A DNA stretch of 64,000 nucleotides from positions 1 to 64,000 of the forward strand of contig JANBPU010000068.1 of the NCBI GenBank assembly GCA_027575805.1, written 5' to 3'. Source of the stretch: Mycoemilia scoparia. Its lineage: Eukaryota > Kickxellomycota > Kickxellomycetes > Kickxellales > Kickxellaceae. The notes beneath the pieces were generated by a model, which saw nothing but the letters and a program-made list of their open reading frames with translations, had not been told where the DNA came from and ran no database searches. The position numbers and the translations under genes were made by a program. Below, piece by piece: positions 1-12,191 of the stretch (positions within the stretch are counted from its first letter, which is position 1; each line of letters starts with the position of its first letter).

Positions 1-106
1 CAGGTGTTCCCACTTGGTCCCCCACAGTAGTACTCTCCTGGCCATAACGAACTTGGTTACAGTGATCGGACGGGAACCGACATTATCTCGCTTGTATGAT
101 CGCAAT
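1..106 (-). rRNA. 5S ribosomal RNA, 3' end cut by window edge
   Basis: On the reverse strand this reads as a eukaryotic 5S rRNA. A GGTTCCCGTCCGATCAC block (loop B/C region) is followed by AACCAAG, then GGCCAGGAGAGTACTACTGTGGG and GGGAACACC, matching the internal-control-region and loop D/E layout of fungal 5S genes. The 5' end lies near base 104-106; the 3' end and its complementary stem are off the window. No other rRNA gene is next to it, so this is a dispersed 5S copy transcribed by Pol III, 190 bases downstream of the TRM2 stop codon and on the same strand. Identification is by pattern memory and not by a covariance search. Confidence 0.78.
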
Positions 107-295
107 TCAAAAATTAAAAAAATATCTAATACTTTTACTTGAAATTAATAGCATTTTATTTTATCCAACTACAAAATCTGGACTCCACAAAATAATAGAA
201 GCATCAAAATGGCTTATTTAACTTTCAAATATCGAGATATATCAATCAGAAATCTATTAATAAAACCCTACTTGCTTTTTTGCTCAAAGGAGGCA

Positions 296-2473
296 TTATT
301 GTAGCAAATCAATACGTGCCAAAGATACAATGTTTTCAACATGGGCAGTTTGAGGAAACAAATCAAATGGCTGGATATCCATTATTTTGTACATTTTATC
401 AAGTGCACCCTTGTCAAGCATGTACTTTAGATCCCTGGCCTGAGCAGGTACACCGCAAGCAACGTATATGATAATGGCCGGGTTGAATGCAATTAGTTGA
501 TCCAAGAATTCTGGACTGCTTCCTTTTCTTGGTGGATCAATTATAACAGCAGTCTTTTTGGAATCATATGGCACTTCCTATAGTATTATGTATTTGGTTT
601 AAAATCAATATACTGTTTTTAGCAATACATATTAACAACATATATATAATTGCATGTTTACCTTGAAAATATGTGTAGCATCACCAAGCATAAAGTCGCA
701 GTTGGTAATATTATTAAGCTTAGCATTATTGTTAGCACAAGATATCGATTCTTTTGATATCTCAATTCCAATGACTTTATCAAATCCTTTACTGCATGCA
801 ATTCCAAATAAACCGGCACCACAATATGCATCAACCAAGCACTCAAGATTCCAGGAGTCATCGTCATTCTTCTTCATAGCTTCTTTCATCATTCCAGCAA
901 TACGAGCCACTTCATCTCGAGCATACCCAGTAAACGCTGGTAATATCAAGTTGTTATTTTGGAAGAACGAAGATGCTGGGAACTGAAATTGTAGACCATC
1001 AAAGGCCTCTGTGACTTGACTCTTTGGATCACGCACAAAGTCTTTTTCAAACTTCATCGCTGCGGCTTTATTTTCTTCCTCTCCTTCTTGAACAATTGGT
1101 ATATTTGTCTCACGAATAAGCAATGTTGCTCCACGTTTATATTCCTTAATATTTTCTAGCGTTTCTTTTCGAGAATTTACAAGCCCTCGGTTAACCGCAT
1201 CGGTTGCAATCAAACATTGCTCAATATCAAGCACCTGACGACGACCAAAATGGTTAAATCCGATAGGAATGTCTATCTTTGCTGGTTGGTCTTTTCCATC
1301 TTTTGTCAAGTTCTTCATGTTCTTTGGAAGATCAAAGTGTGGTGTTAGCTTTGTTCGATAGTTCAAACTATCAGGAGATCCAATGACTTGTGAAACTTCA
1401 AAGTTTTCAAAGTATTTGTCGGCCTGGTCGAATGCATTTTTTACAATATTTCTCTTGAATTTTAATTGGTTTTGGTAACTTAAGTGTTGTAGCTGACAAC
1501 CAGAGCATTTGGTAAAGTATTTGCAGGGTGCTTCTACTCTGTCAACAGATTGTTTAGTGATGGTTATTAGGTCACATTGAGAATAGCCCCACTGGTTTCT
1601 GAAGACTTTGACTTGGGCAATTTCGTCAACTAATACGAAGGGGACTACAAATATCCATACTGGTTTGTTTGCTTTTAAGGATTCAATGACTTGATCTTTT
1701 GGTTCAATTGAGGCTAATCCAATTCCATTTGCGGCTAAGCCCAAGACATGGACATCGGTGAATACAGATAGCGGGGTTGTCGATTCTGTTTTTGATGATG
1801 TATCATTTGCAGAACTTTCATTATCATCTTGATTCTTGTTATCAGCATTATCATTGCAGGGCTTTACAGACGCTGCTGAATTTGCAGCAGAGTTATACTT
1901 TTTGGCTTCATTTCTACTCCTGATCATTGAATAAACATCGGGAATTGGAGGTGACTTTACCCATTCGTTTTCATTGCCACTTTCGCCATAATTCCATTCG
2001 CGACCTTCATGTATATCCTTATCACTGAGCTTGTTGAAAAGGACCTCGATTTCTTTCAAAATGTCAGCATCAGCAAACTTCTTTTTGATAACTGACCCAT
2101 CACTGCCATTCTTTTTCTTTTTGTTTTGGTTTCGTACTTTTTTGGAGAGATTATTGGGCTTCATCTGCTTAGCATCGCCAGGCTGTGAGGCTTTTGATGA
2201 TGCTGATGGAGAGAGGGGTGGGGATCTGGAGGCTGCCCGTTTCTTGTCACCAGCCTCTATGCCATCATTGTCATTACTATTTGATATTACTGGCTGCTGG
2301 TCTTTTTTTTCAACTTGCTTTGGCTCCATGGTTGATATTTTGGAAGTAGCGCTTGTTGCGAATTTAAGATAATAATTTGCTGCTGCAGAGGATCTTGAAT
2401 TGAAGGATTTGGTTGTGGCAACTATACTGTGAAGCGAAACTGGTCTAAGAAATAGTCTTTGTAGGTAGCTCAT
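296..2473 (-). CDS. TRM2: tRNA (uracil-5-)-methyltransferase (Trm2/TrmA family), 2 exons
   Basis: Exons are 2473..662 and 577..296, joined in phase 0 across an 84-nt intron (GTAAAC...ATAG); the product is about 697 aa. The enzyme methylates U54 of tRNA to m5U using SAM. Visible features in order: a basic, Ser/Thr-rich leader; a low-complexity region with Lys-rich runs; a Cys cluster (CKYFTKCSGCQ, about residue 315-330); the SAM-binding DAYCGAGLFGIA (about 548); then in exon 2 VIIDPPRKG, the catalytic-Cys region IYVACG, and the C-terminal HVE with the general-base Glu. Two ATGs are plausible: 2473 (leader without acidic residues, mitochondrial-like) and 2329 (MEPKQVEKK). The frame stays open upstream of 2473, but with no ATG. 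The paralogue RlmD-type rRNA methylase is a less likely alternative. Confidence 0.93.
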
Positions 2474-2539
2474 ACAACAATAGTCAAATAAATATTTTAG
2501 ACCACGAAAGACAAGATATTTAAAGCGAAGGCGATTCAA

Positions 2540-2919
2540 GACATAAAAGGCGCACTATTAATTGTAAAGCGTAACAATAGGGGTTAAGGGGGAGAGAATA
2601 TTTTAAAGAAGGAATCTTTTAATTTTTTTCTGGATTTAAATTGTAATCAAAATCGCAAATAGCATTAAATAGTAGGTTGAATTATGGGTGGCTATGTTCT
2701 ATTATTACACTCTTTGATCTCCCTATTTTCTCGTTTTTATAGCGGATCAGAAAGTAGGAAATAACGATAGTACATATTTTACGATGTTTTATGAAACGAA
2801 TAAATAAATATAAAAGAGAAATAAAGAAAGTCGGGTATATGATGGTAAATGTAAAATATGCCTACATATGTGTTCAATAGAAAACGATAGAGGATTTTGA
2901 CACAATGTGTACAGGCCGG
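2540..2919. other. intergenic, TRM2-ERV46
   Basis: This is AT-rich spacer between two minus-strand genes. It should hold the TRM2 promoter and the ERV46 3' end. I see no ORF, repeat or RNA signal in it. Confidence 0.6.
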
Positions 2920-4083
2920 CTATTCTAGTTTGCCAATCTGACGTTTCTTGGCAATGGCTTGTTCAGTTCTAAACACAAAGCTATCAATAATCCCCGAGAT
3001 CGTAAAGATACCGCCAACAATTGCACAAACGGATGTCAAGAATGATCCAAAAGTGCGCTTATGTTCAGTATAAGCCACCCGCATGGGCGAAATATCATAT
3101 GCAACCTTGAATCCAGGGCTTTTGTGATTATGACCATGTTCATGGGCCTCCGAAAGCGTATCACGTTCAAATTCTGTTACTGAGTATTGGTTTGATTTCA
3201 ATACCTTTCCATTAAGGTATCTAACTTCGCTGGACACAACCTTTACAAAATATTGGAACATCGTACCAGCGGTCGCATCTCTCTTTAGTCCATCAAGCGG
3301 ATTATCTTGGCCCTTAAAACTGGCACCAAACGAAAGATGGTTGATCGTATGGGCGAAGTCAAAATTCTGGGGCATATAGTCATAAAGTGCATGGAAATGT
3401 ACATCGTTCTGTTTAATAGTATCACCCGTCATTATGTGGAAATTTCCAGCAACCTTATTCACCGACACATATCCTTTTAATCTACACCCTTCATCTCTTT
3501 GTGCCTTGATGTTTTCCAAATATCCTTCGCGTTGGCATTGCTCCATTTTCTCTGGTTCCGCAAAGGCCCATCCGGTTCTTAGGTATGCTTTATGAACATC
3601 GTCGCAGGTATTACAACAGCCATTTTCAGGCGGAAGTGCGCCATAACAACTTCCACAATAATCCTTCGGCAACGACACTGTTAGCCCCTTTGTGCTGTTA
3701 TCGTTGATGCCGGCCTTTTTGACCTCAATGATTTGGCCATCTTTTGATATTCTCGTTTTTGTCACATGGTGAAACATGTTAACTTCATGGGATCCGATCG
3801 AATCCATTACATCAAGCCCTAGCATAACACAGGGAACATTAGGGAATGTAATGTCAATGTTGATGGGAAGCTTTTCGCCCATGGTTTTGTCTACGATAAT
3901 TTCGGGCCTCATTTCGATTTTTTTGTAGTCAATGTATTCGTTGAGAGTGAGGAACAGCATGATGATGCCACTTATTATGGTGATTAGGGCTCCGGATAAT
4001 GTGCGAATGCTTACATCGTCCATTGTTTTGGCATAAGCATCGAAAGTACGGAATTGGGAGGCCAACGAGCCTCGTTTTGCCAT
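2920..4083 (-). CDS. ERV46: ER-Golgi cargo receptor Erv46 (ERGIC3 family)
   Basis: Single exon, 387 aa, the usual family length. Erv46 forms a complex with Erv41 that cycles between ER and Golgi in COPII/COPI vesicles and retrieves cargo. The sequence shows the typical plan: a short cytosolic N-terminus with FDAYAKTMDD, a first membrane segment at about residues 27-48, a long luminal domain, and a second membrane segment at about 346-370. The luminal domain has the family's Cys cluster (CGSC at 143-146, then CCNTC at 156-160). The cytosolic tail has FVF followed by a KKR run near the C-terminus, resembling the aromatic exit and Lys-rich retrieval signals of the family. The start ATG at 4083 matches the family's N-terminus. 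Confidence 0.96.
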   Translation of the reverse strand: MAKRGSLASQFRTFDAYAKTMDDVSIRTLSGALITIISGIIMLFLTLNEYIDYKKIEMRPEIIVDKTMGEKLPINIDITFPNVPCVMLGLDVMDSIGSHEVNMFHHVTKTRISKDGQIIEVKKAGINDNSTKGLTVSLPKDYCGSCYGALPPENGCCNTCDDVHKAYLRTGWAFAEPEKMEQCQREGYLENIKAQRDEGCRLKGYVSVNKVAGNFHIMTGDTIKQNDVHFHALYDYMPQNFDFAHTINHLSFGASFKGQDNPLDGLKRDATAGTMFQYFVKVVSSEVRYLNGKVLKSNQYSVTEFERDTLSEAHEHGHNHKSPGFKVAYDISPMRVAYTEHKRTFGSFLTSVCAIVGGIFTISGIIDSFVFRTEQAIAKKRQIGKLE

Positions 4084-5026
4084 CTTGAAAGTGTGTAGGG
4101 GATGTTCAGATGTGGATTAAAATTGGAAAGAAGGAAAGAGTAGAGGGCAAGGGGAATGTGAAAAATAGGAGAGGAGAGAATAAGAAATGCAAGATTGAAT
4201 AGTAAGGGGTCACAATTACAGACTAGCAAAGTGAATATGAATATTGGTGGTGGTGGTGGGAGTAGTAAAACACGGCCTAAAGATACAAATCACAAACTAT
4301 GGGAATAAGGCAAAGCAAGTATGAAATAGAGCCGTTATTTTATATTTTTTTATAACCAAGTTAAAGATAGAAAGTAACCAAACCCGATGTGGTCAAGTTT
4401 TGCGGATATGTATATATATATTAAAATATTGACCTATGATTCGGACAATTGAAAAGCAGAAAGCATGGAAAAGTAAGCTGAAACTCTTTGCAAGTATATA
4501 ATTGTTATTTTGTAAACTGTAGAAGCTGCTTGGCATAATATTTGTATTCTATTGCTGCTAATGCTACCACCAAAAATCCACAATACTGCCACAACACGTG
4601 AGATCCTTCGTTCCTACAGTCACTGGTAGCCAATAATTTATTGAGTCCGGCTTCCCTCTCTCTCTTTATTTATTTGAGTCAATGCATTCACAGATTCATG
4701 ATTTCTGAAACCATTGATGCCAGATGCTTGGATTGTATAAGCTAATCCCCTTATCAATTCGTTTAGATATGGGCAAAGTTCACAAGGCCTTAGACAATGC
4801 GTCCCCAGGAGTTGCATATCGATTAATTTCTAAGCGGGCCAAGGTCCAAGGACCCACTTTTTCCACTTCACACTTGTTCAAATAGTGAAATCTCAACATT
4901 TTAAAATAAAAAATAGCAGCATGATTTTAAATTCGTTCATAAAAAGGATTCCTAAAGCACACAAACATAATAAAATGAAATAAAATAAAATAAAACTATT
5001 AAGGGATAAGAAGCTTACAAATTCGA
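4084..5026. other. intergenic, ERV46 promoter side
   Basis: About 940 bases without a supportable gene. It holds a GGT run near 4247-4260 and an AAATA-type tandem repeat at 4971-4996 just downstream of the lipase stop codon. I see nothing else. Confidence 0.5.
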
Positions 5027-6216
5027 TCACTTATTATTTGGACCACCACAGCGACTTGAGAACCACTCCACAATCTTCTTTGGCAAAGATTCAGACAGCT
5101 CCGGTTCAAAATTCAATTCATGATACTTGGATTCAATAATAAGTAACTCCTTATCAGTATTGCTAGGAAGGTTATTATAAAACTCACGAGTTCCCTCGAC
5201 ATCACAAATCAGATCTCCATCGCCATGAATCAACAGCACAGGTGTCTTGAAATCCTTGCTATGATTCTTACGACAATGCTCACCCTGTTTGAACACATCA
5301 TAAAGGGTACCAATTGTAGATCTACCATGAACAAACGGACTCTCACGAAGCTTCTTGAGCTCTTCTTGGTTTTGGGTCAAATGGTCGTCCTCAAACCCAA
5401 CAGACCAAGGTATCCATCTAGCGTATCCAGACACTGTGCCTAATATCGATGTCAACAAATCGCCTGGATATGCGGCTTTTCCAATCTTTAGGCCTGGTGA
5501 CGAAGAGATTATTCCATCGACCTTTGTATACTGGAAGCTATCGTCTTCGACCTTGGTCTTCTTCTTATTATTCTTGATCTTCTTTTTACCAGCATCATCA
5601 TCATCATCATCAGTATCAAGATCCGTAGTTTCTTTGAGCGCAGCCACTGCGGCATAATTAACAACCAATGCACCACCCATAGAATGGCCATACAAAAAGT
5701 TTGGGATCGAATCTTGTTTGAGTAGAGCACTCATAGCGCTTATATCTCTGAGGGTAGCTATCCAGCCGCCATTATCACCTTTACGCGATTTGGTTCTTTC
5801 GCAAGTTTTCCCCCATCCCTTCTGGTCGAATGTCATGGTTTCGAACCCTGATTTGGCTAGTGTTCGACATAATTTTTCGTAGCGGTCGCAAAATTCGCCA
5901 AATCCATGAACTACCAGAACTGTGGCTTTGGGTGGTTGTATAGCCGACTATATTAAGTGTGTATGGTTGTGGTTAGTGACAATCATGAAAAGAAAGGACA
6001 ATAATAATGGTGAGAAAACTATAATGATATCTAGTTGTTGCTTACCTTGAATCTTCTTGTATAAAACTCATGCTTATTGACTTTGACATAATCCACAAAC
6101 TCTCCAATATCTGAATCAGTCTTTGGTAGTGATTGTGGCTGTTGGTCTTGTTGTGGCGGCTGAGCAGTGGTAGTGACTGTGTCATCAATGGAGTCTTTTG
6201 TCGATTGATCAGCCAT
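5027..6216 (-). CDS. monoglyceride lipase-like serine hydrolase (Hydrolase_4 family), 2 exons
   Basis: Exons are 6216..6046 and 5947..5027, phase 0, with a 98-nt intron; 363 aa. It probably hydrolyses monoacylglycerols or related esters, like yeast Yju3. It shows the alpha/beta-hydrolase signs: oxyanion-loop VHGFGE at 71-75, DQKGWGKT at about 98-105, nucleophile elbow GHSMGG with Ser146, HGDGD with the acid residue near Asp302, and YHEL with His333. The N-terminal 57 residues are a Gln/Pro-rich extension. An unusual insertion follows the nucleophile strand at about residues 165-195: a run of Asp then a Lys/Asn-rich stretch that probably loops out of the fold. Exon 2 supplies the oxyanion strand, so the intron is needed for a working enzyme. 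Confidence 0.92.
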
Positions 6217-8056
6217 GCTTTATAGTAAGATAAAGTAATAAGGTATACACAAAAATGCGTGGAGAGTGAGTTAGCAAAAGAAATATTCAAGAAACACAGC
6301 TCAAAAAGGATAAAAATGGAGAAAGAAAGCAGCAGCAGTATCTGTGGGTTAATAAAGGTTGATGAGAAAGCAAAAGTCCAAGAAATATGGAGTTTTGTTG
6401 TGTTTGCCTGGTTGGTTTTTATAGTCAAGGACAGAGAATAAAACTGCCGAAAGGCTTCTTTGTTTAACAAAGTAAAAATGTACACAACACACACTCGGGG
6501 GTATATTTTGTGACGAAAAAGAAATAATAAAGTCAAATAAAAGTGACAGAGAAAAAGCGAAACAAGGACAGAGAAGGGAATTGTTTGTTTTGTTAGAGGA
6601 GGAAAGTTTGGAAAACGTTGGGTCCTTTATGAATCTTTCTTTCTCGGGTCCGCTGATGCTTGGGTTTGAAAGGAAGCAGAAGGCATTCCATCCTGCCATC
6701 TGGTTTTTGCCTATGTGGGCCATGATAATGCTACAGCTACTGCCTTATCATTTACAAATCACTGCCACCAACAGCCATTATTATCTGTACGCGGCTGATG
6801 GCCATAAGTCCAAAGAAAAACACAATAATAGTTCTTCTGCCTAGAAGGGTTGATGATGGTTGTGGTATCAATAATGGCTGCCATTAAAGCAATACGACCA
6901 CTATCAGCTGGATGAGGTGACGATGCTCAAGACAAAGTGTCTGAGAGAGGGAGGATCGGCAGTTTACTTTTATTTGACTGTTTATTTGTGTAGCTAAAAG
7001 TTACATATCTATGCAACACAAGACAATTCTACATATCAAACAATGCTAGTAACGCTTGTCTATTAGAATGTTGAATATTTTTATTATTGTCTTCCAATCT
7101 GTACAAGCTAATCCTCTAAACTAGAAAACTATTTGAAGGTTTGATAAGACTTTATACTAGCAATTTACGTACATATTGGAGTATATAGGTAGACTCTTCA
7201 GGGTTTGGGTTGCTCCTCGATATCACACACGCTTATCGATATGTATAAAATTTAGACCCTGCATAGGATGACCAGATTATGGCATTTGGCAGAGTAGTCC
7301 TCCTCTAAAAGCATGGTACTAGGATATTCGCTTGGACACTAGCCAATCATCGCTGAGACTCCAGCCAAAATGTATGGGCTATGAGGTGTTTTGTAGGGTA
7401 TCCATATGTTCCATTTTGATGGAGAGCTTGCCAATTGAGGAGAGAAAGGCCTTATTCACATGATGCATTCATGCAAAACAAAGCGGGCCATTTTGGACAT
7501 TTCGGCTTATACTAATACCCGTGCCGCCTTTGTTTGTTTCTCCGCCTGATTAATTAGTTATCTGGAAACAAGGGCTCTCCAAATTGTGTAAACCATTAGA
7601 TTTTTGAGGCAACTATGGTGACATTCTCTTCTCTAAAAGGGTGTCTCACCAGGATAATCTCGCCGAAAGTAGCCTTAAATGTATAACAGTTTATGACCCA
7701 AATCTGCAGGAGAGATGGTGGTGATACAAGTTGTGACTCCTTTTTAATGGAAAAGCTATCATATTTGTTACAATTGGTAATGGGTTTAAAGGTCTATCAT
7801 AGTGTCCGGAGTATTGTGTGAGCCATTTTGCACATGACCAGGGGGGGCTTTTGCTTCAAGACTTTGTGGTGGTAAATAATAATATCACTTCAACGCCATC
7901 ATCAAAGGTAGACGCTGATAATTCTTATGGAGTAATAGAACGCATGTCAGCATAAATTTAACAAATGAAGAAATTGAAAACTAACAAATCTTGTAACATT
8001 ACAAAAATAAATAATAAATACAATAATAGATAGATTTGAATAAATATATATATAAC
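6217..8056. other. intergenic, 1.8 kb
   Basis: This spacer lies between the start of the lipase gene and the 3' end of the MFS transporter. Short open frames exist on both strands but none has an ATG start plus coding-like composition. I see no repeat family copy or RNA gene. Confidence 0.5.
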
Positions 8057-10461
8057 TTAAATACGATAGCGGAATTCGGGATGCCGGTCACATAGATCTA
8101 TTATCTCTTGTTTGTTGAGATGAGAAATATCAGTATTACTATTCTCACGTTTATGGTTCTCCCTATGGAGTAGCCAGGCTAGGAGCAATGAGGTAACAAC
8201 AACGACGCCACATAGCGCAATGCCAACAGCATGACCCAAAACTAAAAGTCATATTAGATGTTATGGTTAGAGAGAGCCTGCCTCCATACAATATCACATT
8301 TGGTCAGACATTTATACATAGATATTCAGGGAAGATTACTGGTACTTACTGTAGCGGGGAGCATCTTGGTCTCTATATATATACGATGTAGTGAAGCCAC
8401 CAAAAGACGCGACAGCGCTAATTAGTGCACTAGCTATTACTGGCTTGGTAGTACCGGCCTGTATAGAAAATATTGTACAGCATACGCAGATATGTTAATT
8501 TTAGCTACAATTCTTGGAGTAAGTAGCACATCCCTGCATATTAGCAAATATATAAACTGACTCTTACCTGGTTAGATGAAACCCAAGCTGGAGCCAGGGC
8601 CATTCCAGGGGCAGTAGCAATTACAAATATACACAACCCGGCGATCTATGACAAAATATTAGAGGTATACAATTAACAGAATTTCAATACCCACATATGG
8701 AAAGTCTGGGTGGTATGGTATAGTGATGTGTAAAGCAATATAACTTACCAAAGCTGCCTTTTGGGTTGTAGCAACACAGAGGATGAATCCTATCGCAGCC
8801 ACGGCTTCGCAGACTGCCTGAGTGATACCAGTGCTTCCGACCATGTTGACAATCCATCCTGAAAAGACCAAGGAGAGAAAACCAAAGATATTTGGTATAG
8901 CGTTAAGACCGTTGGCCATTTCTGTAGAGAATCCCATGCTCTTTAGGAGAACTGGGCCAAACAAGGCGCCGGCGTTGAATAGCGCTTGGGCAGCAAATCC
9001 CATGACACAGCAGACCCAGATGTTCCAATCAGATAGGGCAAGCTTGGCCTGCTTCCAGCTAAAGCCCTTCTGGTCAGTCTTGTTGCCCTGAGAGCTGAGA
9101 ACCTTGTTGATGACGCTTTTTTCTTCATCAGTAAGGAAGCTGGCGGTCTGGGGATAGTCTCTAACCATAAAAAGACCTACTATGCCCCATACGCAAGGAA
9201 GGATGCCGATGATGAGGAAAACCCTGTGTATTATAAATAGACAAGGCATAGAATACAACATTGTCAATTAGCGGTCCTGTGTTACTGTCCAAGCAAACCC
9301 TAACATTTCTTAGTTAAACAGGAAATATATTTTTGTGTGCCTACATACCATTGCCACTGTTGTAGAGCATTGCTTTTGATTTTAGAGAGTCCGGCATTTA
9401 TCGGCCCCTCGATAACATTGGAAACAGCTGCAAAGCTGTAAAGATATCCAATTCTTTTTCCGACCTCGGACCTTGGGAACCACGAGTAAAAGAAATACAG
9501 TGATCCTGCAGGATATCCAGCTATGTATATATTAAAAATTATATCAAATGACATGAGTAAGTTACTATATATATATATATATATATATGGGAGGTTTTCA
9601 CTAGTGACCGAGTCTATGTTGGGCAGAGATGGGTCCTCAGGTTTTGGCCCAATCATGAGCCAGTTGATATGCAACTACTCCTGGGGATCCATCATTTTTG
9701 CCCAAAGCCTTGTGTGAACTTTGGCCATACAGAAATGGATTTATGCGAGGATTATTAACAAATTTAACGAGATTTCTCTCACATACCTTCAATAATTCCG
9801 ATGGCGATACGGCAGAGATACAAACTAATCTTGCCTGTTGCTGCTGCAGTGGCCATTGTAACACCACCCATGCCAACGAGAAGAAACATCATCCACAGAG
9901 TAGGCTTGGTCGCTTTAAGAATAATGTTTGAGGGTATATGGAACAACAAATGTCCGATATAGAAAAGGGAAAGTGCTACATTGAAATCCGATTCTTTAAG
10001 ATTGAGATCTTCGATAATTCCGACGGTTTTTGCACCACCTATTCAAAAGATAATAACACAGCAAGAACAAAAAGGTTAGACCCAATCCATTTGGCTTATG
10101 AATTTTTGCTACAAAGAAAAAGAGGCAGTAGTAGTAGTAGTAGTAGTAGCACCCTTGCATCTATATTAATGATGATGACACAAGTGGAACAGCGCCAACA
10201 TGGGCTGGCTGGGCAGTGCTGATGATTATACGTACTGATAGAAATTCTGGTCATGAAGTCAAGCATATAGCCGATACAGAAGAATAGGGTAATCCTCAAA
10301 TCGCTTTTGCGGTAGTAACTCTTTAGATGTTTCTTTTCTTCTTCATCAAGTTCCCAATCTAATACCAAGGATGATGTACTTGAGTTGGAGGAAACACCCT
10401 TTTCCTGGTCCAATGTCATCGTCACCGGCTGTTTGTTGATTGATTCATTTGATAAGCTCAT
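8057..10461 (-). CDS. MFS transporter, anion:cation symporter (Dal5/Tna1-like) family, 7 exons
   Basis: Exons read from splice sites: 10461..10236, 10038..9787, 9520..9349, 9223..8749, 8645..8568, 8458..8350 and 8241..8057. Phases agree throughout, giving 498 aa. Members of this family import nicotinate, allantoate, pantothenate, biotin or other organic anions with protons across the plasma membrane; the substrate here cannot be told. Supporting motifs: MLDFMTRISISGGAKTVGI at TM1 (family LDRxNIGNAK), FNVALSLFYIGHLLFHIPSNI (TM2), RIAIGIIEAGYPAG (TM4), FFYSWFPRSEVGKRIG (the family's TM4-5 signature), and a hydrophilic central loop before WNIWVCCVMGF. The C-terminal tail is hydrophilic. Introns are 103-266 nt. 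Intron 1 holds a trinucleotide run; intron 2 holds a (TA)n run and a family B MITE. Confidence 0.94.
9565..9588. repeat. (TA)n microsatellite in MFS intron 2
   Basis: About 12 TA units immediately precede the intronic family B element. Confidence 0.9.
9587..9731 (+). mobile_element. MITE family B, copy B1 (inside MFS intron 2)
   Basis: The interior matches other B copies: GGTCCTCAGGTTTTGGCCCAATCATGAGCCAG, then ATGCAACT and GCCCAAAGCCTTGTG. The ends TTTTCACTAGTGACC and TTCACACAAGGC (reverse) form the imperfect inverted repeat. It sits wholly within intron 2 and leaves the splice sites intact. Confidence 0.8.
10126..10150. repeat. (AGT)n trinucleotide run in MFS intron 1
   Basis: About eight AGT units, located in the first intron on the transcribed strand as ACT. 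Confidence 0.9.
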
Positions 10462-12191
10462 GACAGTCTATTGATGTTATACGTGAAATGAAACAAAAAA
10501 ATATAAAGATCTAAGTAACCAAAGACCAAGGAGTGAAAGTACAAGACAATGACGATGGTGACAAAAAATACAGTAAAAATTGGAAGGCTGATTTTAAGCA
10601 AGGGATTTTGTACCTACCCTCCTATTTATATAGAGGTGTCTTTTGGGACATAAGGTGGCTTCGCCAACACCATTTACTGACAGAAAGGGTCTTCTTGGTT
10701 ATTCCCTATCTGTAGACTATCCACGATGGCCACTGCCTGTCATGACACACCTGTCACTTGCATTCCTGACCAAAACCGGAGAGAGTGCTTCATAGGCACA
10801 CTCCACGGAATCCGTTCTCTGTAATATCATTCTCAGAAAGATGCGAGCTGAAATAGGTGGCTGACTCGGCATTCATGAAGCCTTTATTGACAACAAGCAT
10901 CGGGATTTGCTTGTGACGATCTCTGGGAGGCTTGTGTGAGGTAAAAAGAGCAATATCTCAACAAGTCGTGGGCATCATTCATTAGACGTCCTTTAGTTTG
11001 TGTCTTATTTGTCGTGCCTGATAGGAACTCATTTGCATGGCCAAGGCTTGTTATACTAATCATTTGACACCAACAATACTCGGTATATACATATAGTTGC
11101 GTTCTGGCCCCTTTTCTCTCTTGGCGTAGCAACCTTGGTCATTCTATTTTGGAATCGACCAAAGTAAATAGATTAGCTTATTGCCTTTAAGCAGCTGTTG
11201 CATTGGTAAATTTTTCTCCGGGCTGTGAGAGTTTAATCCACATTCAATCAAACTTGAACGTGTGGCATTCGAGCAACCCTGTTGGCTGGAGCCTCATGCA
11301 CATTACCATCATCGTGTGCATAAGAACTCCACATTTTTATAATCTTGATCCACTATCGCAAAGGAACAACATTGACCCAATATTTGTGATCAGGCCACCC
11401 ATTTTTGCGGATGACCTTTCAAGTCCATGTCCAATGATGTCTATGGCAAAAATCGTTGGCACATGTACATACGCCCATTCCCCATGATATTGTTGACCTT
11501 TATCCTAGATCGTGTGAGTCGGCTAATGCATGTTTTTGCCGTCAGTTTTTTGCTTTAGGATTTAGCTATTATTTATAGTTTGTAAAGCTCCTTAGGTCTA
11601 TCGGAGTTTGGTTGTAATAATAAGGGGGTCAAACAGCTTAATACATGTTGCATCAATAAGCAACTACTACTAACAGCAATACATAGCATATACGCAAGCC
11701 TTTAATCAAGAAACTAGACGAACAGTATTCCTATACGCTTGTACAGTGTGAGTTAGCTAGAGCCCATATGCTAATGATACAGGCATACACGTTTTTATAG
11801 CATCACCATACTTTAGCAGATGCGTGGCAAAGAGATAGAAGCTTTTTTGACAAGCAAGCTCCATGAGAAATCAGAGCTTCAACCCTAGAAGGATGACGAA
11901 ATTGACAAGCCATGCTTTAATAGCTACTAAAAGAAGCCCAATCGCTTGTTCCAATCTCACGTGGAAATACTTTCCCTTTATCAATAACTGTGGCCTGAAT
12001 AATACGGAGTTTACATTGGAAGGAATATAGCGGTGGACAGGGATTCGATATTTCAATGATACATTCGTATATACAGGAGCTGCCTGAATAGCTGTGAGAT
12101 AATATTCAGGCGGCCATTGTTGCAAAACGCATTTAATATTCCAGTCCTAAAGGCTGTCGAAGAATCTTGCACCGAAATATCTATTTAAAAT
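10462..12191. other. intergenic, 1.7 kb, divergent promoter region
   Basis: This stretch separates the MFS transporter (minus) from the unknown gene at 12192 (plus), so both promoters should lie here. The open frames present are short and random in composition. I see no recognised repeat or RNA gene. Confidence 0.5.

Noticed and set aside
10884..11487. Short frames on both strands between the MFS gene and the 12192 gene
   Set aside because: Composition looks random and no promoter or family pattern supports them.
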